A stretch of 64,000 bases of DNA from Anaerolineaceae bacterium UBA2260 (GTDB lineage Bacteria; Chloroflexota; Anaerolineae; Anaerolineales; Anaerolineaceae), in assembly GCA_002347485.1 (NCBI GenBank), contig DDXM01000054.1, positions 72,582 through 136,581 on the forward strand, given 5' to 3'. The position numbers and the translations under genes are program-made. Positions 63,442 through 64,000 of the stretch are shown here, one piece after another (position 1 is the first letter of the stretch; each line of letters opens with the position of its first letter). Below the pieces are notes generated by a model. The model did no database searches. It saw only the letters and a list, made by a program, of their open reading frames with translations, and was not told the origin of the DNA.

Positions 63442-64000
63442 CTACCCCAGTAAACCTGTGATTGTATTGATAAGAAAATCCAACCTTTCGATCAGGGCAG
63501 TGATCGCGGCAGTTAACACACCCGCAAAAACCGCCCCCATGGTGATAGCGATAAAGATCTGCCCGATGGCGGCAAACACCGCAGACAAATTGCTGCGCCC
63601 GGGAATATGCTTACGCTTCTCGCGTGCACTGAAGTTAAAATAAGCCAGTGTGGCGAGGGTACCGCCCAGAAAAAAAACGCCTTCCGCTATACGCATAAAC
63701 GGGGAGCCTGGCGAAGCGTTCGTGATATCGATGAAAGCGATGGCGCCACTCACCTGGCCAAAGAGCGTGCCCAACACCGCCCCTCCCACCGCCACCGCCG
63801 CTCCCACGCCCACCAGCAGCGCCATCGATGGACCACCCAGGCGCGTGAGGCGCGGTGATAACTTCGTCAGCAACAAACCGGAGAGCAAAAGTGGAACCAG
63901 GGACATCGTCGATCCCTGCATCACCGGCACAACCAGGCGCGCGATCAACACCTGGTACACGATGACCACCGCGAAGTAACCGGCTGTCACGCCGATGAAC
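63442..64000 (-). CDS. Membrane protein (5' end outside window)
   Basis: The frame stays open to the window edge, so the start is probably missing; the GTG at 63990 is internal or alternative. At least five hydrophobic segments are seen, with long Gly/Ala helices (LLVGVGAAVAVGGAVLGTLF and IFIAITMGAVFAGVLTAAIT) and a basic loop (REKRKHIPGRS). It precedes the GlmL-like gene in the same transcript. No family was recognised. Confidence 0.62.
   Translation of the reverse strand, partial: FIGVTAGYFAVVIVYQVLIARLVVPVMQGSTMSLVPLLLSGLLLTKLSPRLTRLGGPSMALLVGVGAAVAVGGAVLGTLFGQVSGAIAFIDITNASPGSPFMRIAEGVFFLGGTLATLAYFNFSAREKRKHIPGRSNLSAVFAAIGQIFIAITMGAVFAGVLTAAITALIERLDFLINTITGLLG

Overview
This window reads like a chromosome segment of an anaerobic or facultative Chloroflexota bacterium, most likely class Anaerolineae. 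That placement is inferred from the kinds of genes present (Pro/Thr-linker lipoproteins, a GlmL-like ASKHA protein, selenoproteins) and from start sites that lack a Shine-Dalgarno; no rRNA gene is present to fix it. Coding density is high, base composition is moderately GC-rich, and there is no prophage, CRISPR array, intact insertion sequence or plasmid function.

Layout. 1-4.0 kb: MacA/MacB-type export system plus a lipoprotein. 4.2-7.7 kb (minus): small membrane protein, rlmB, cysS and a PIN-TRAM protein. 7.9 kb: tRNA-Glu(CTC). 8.2-9.9 kb: an SDR oxidoreductase and a hemerythrin-like protein. 10.1-14.0 kb: iron locus, with a truncated FTR1 permease and feoA-feoB-feoC read leftward and a DtxR-family regulator read rightward behind a perfect 16-bp inverted repeat. 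14.1-21.8 kb: ubiE-type methyltransferase, DoxX-like protein, two-component system, membrane protein, class V aminotransferase, a decayed cNMP-binding/FGE-sulfatase pseudogene, heme O synthase and a small membrane gene interrupted by UGA. 21.9-27.4 kb: MFS and EamA transporters and the peptidases PepT and PepF, with a possible leader peptide before pepT. 27.5-31.4 kb: GIN-domain protein and an ECF transporter (S component convergent with T and fused A). 31.5-34.5 kb: polar amino acid ABC transporter. 34.6-39.3 kb: TPP riboswitch followed by thiamine pyrophosphokinase and thiBPQ. 39.3-42.9 kb: small membrane proteins, tRNA-Gly(TCC) and two gene remnants. 43.0-48.3 kb (minus): lepB, der, cdaR, cdaA and a CoaE-acetyltransferase fusion. 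48.5-50.0 kb: proline iminopeptidase and a membrane-anchored rhodanese. 50.0-54.9 kb (minus): uvrC, selD, dtd, trpS and a SelW-like gene. 54.9-59.9 kb: sugar transferase, BMP lipoprotein, HAD protein, DUF389-SH3 protein and phosphohexomutase. 60.0-64.0 kb (minus): LPDTG-tailed protein, KOW-containing protein, GlmL-like protein and a membrane protein cut by the window end.

The most notable result is hidden by UGA codons. Both selD (selenophosphate synthetase) and a SelW/Rdx-family protein 1.6 kb away carry an in-frame UGA exactly at the redox position (CAGU and CxxU). In each, a small hairpin with a G-starting apical loop lies 17-18 nt downstream, as expected for a bacterial SECIS. Standard gene callers would truncate both. 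The organism therefore probably makes selenocysteine, with selA, selB and tRNA-Sec elsewhere. Secondary themes are iron regulation by a DtxR-type repressor, TPP-controlled thiamine salvage with the Shine-Dalgarno inside the terminator hairpin, possible leaderless mRNAs at several genes, and a scatter of decaying genes.
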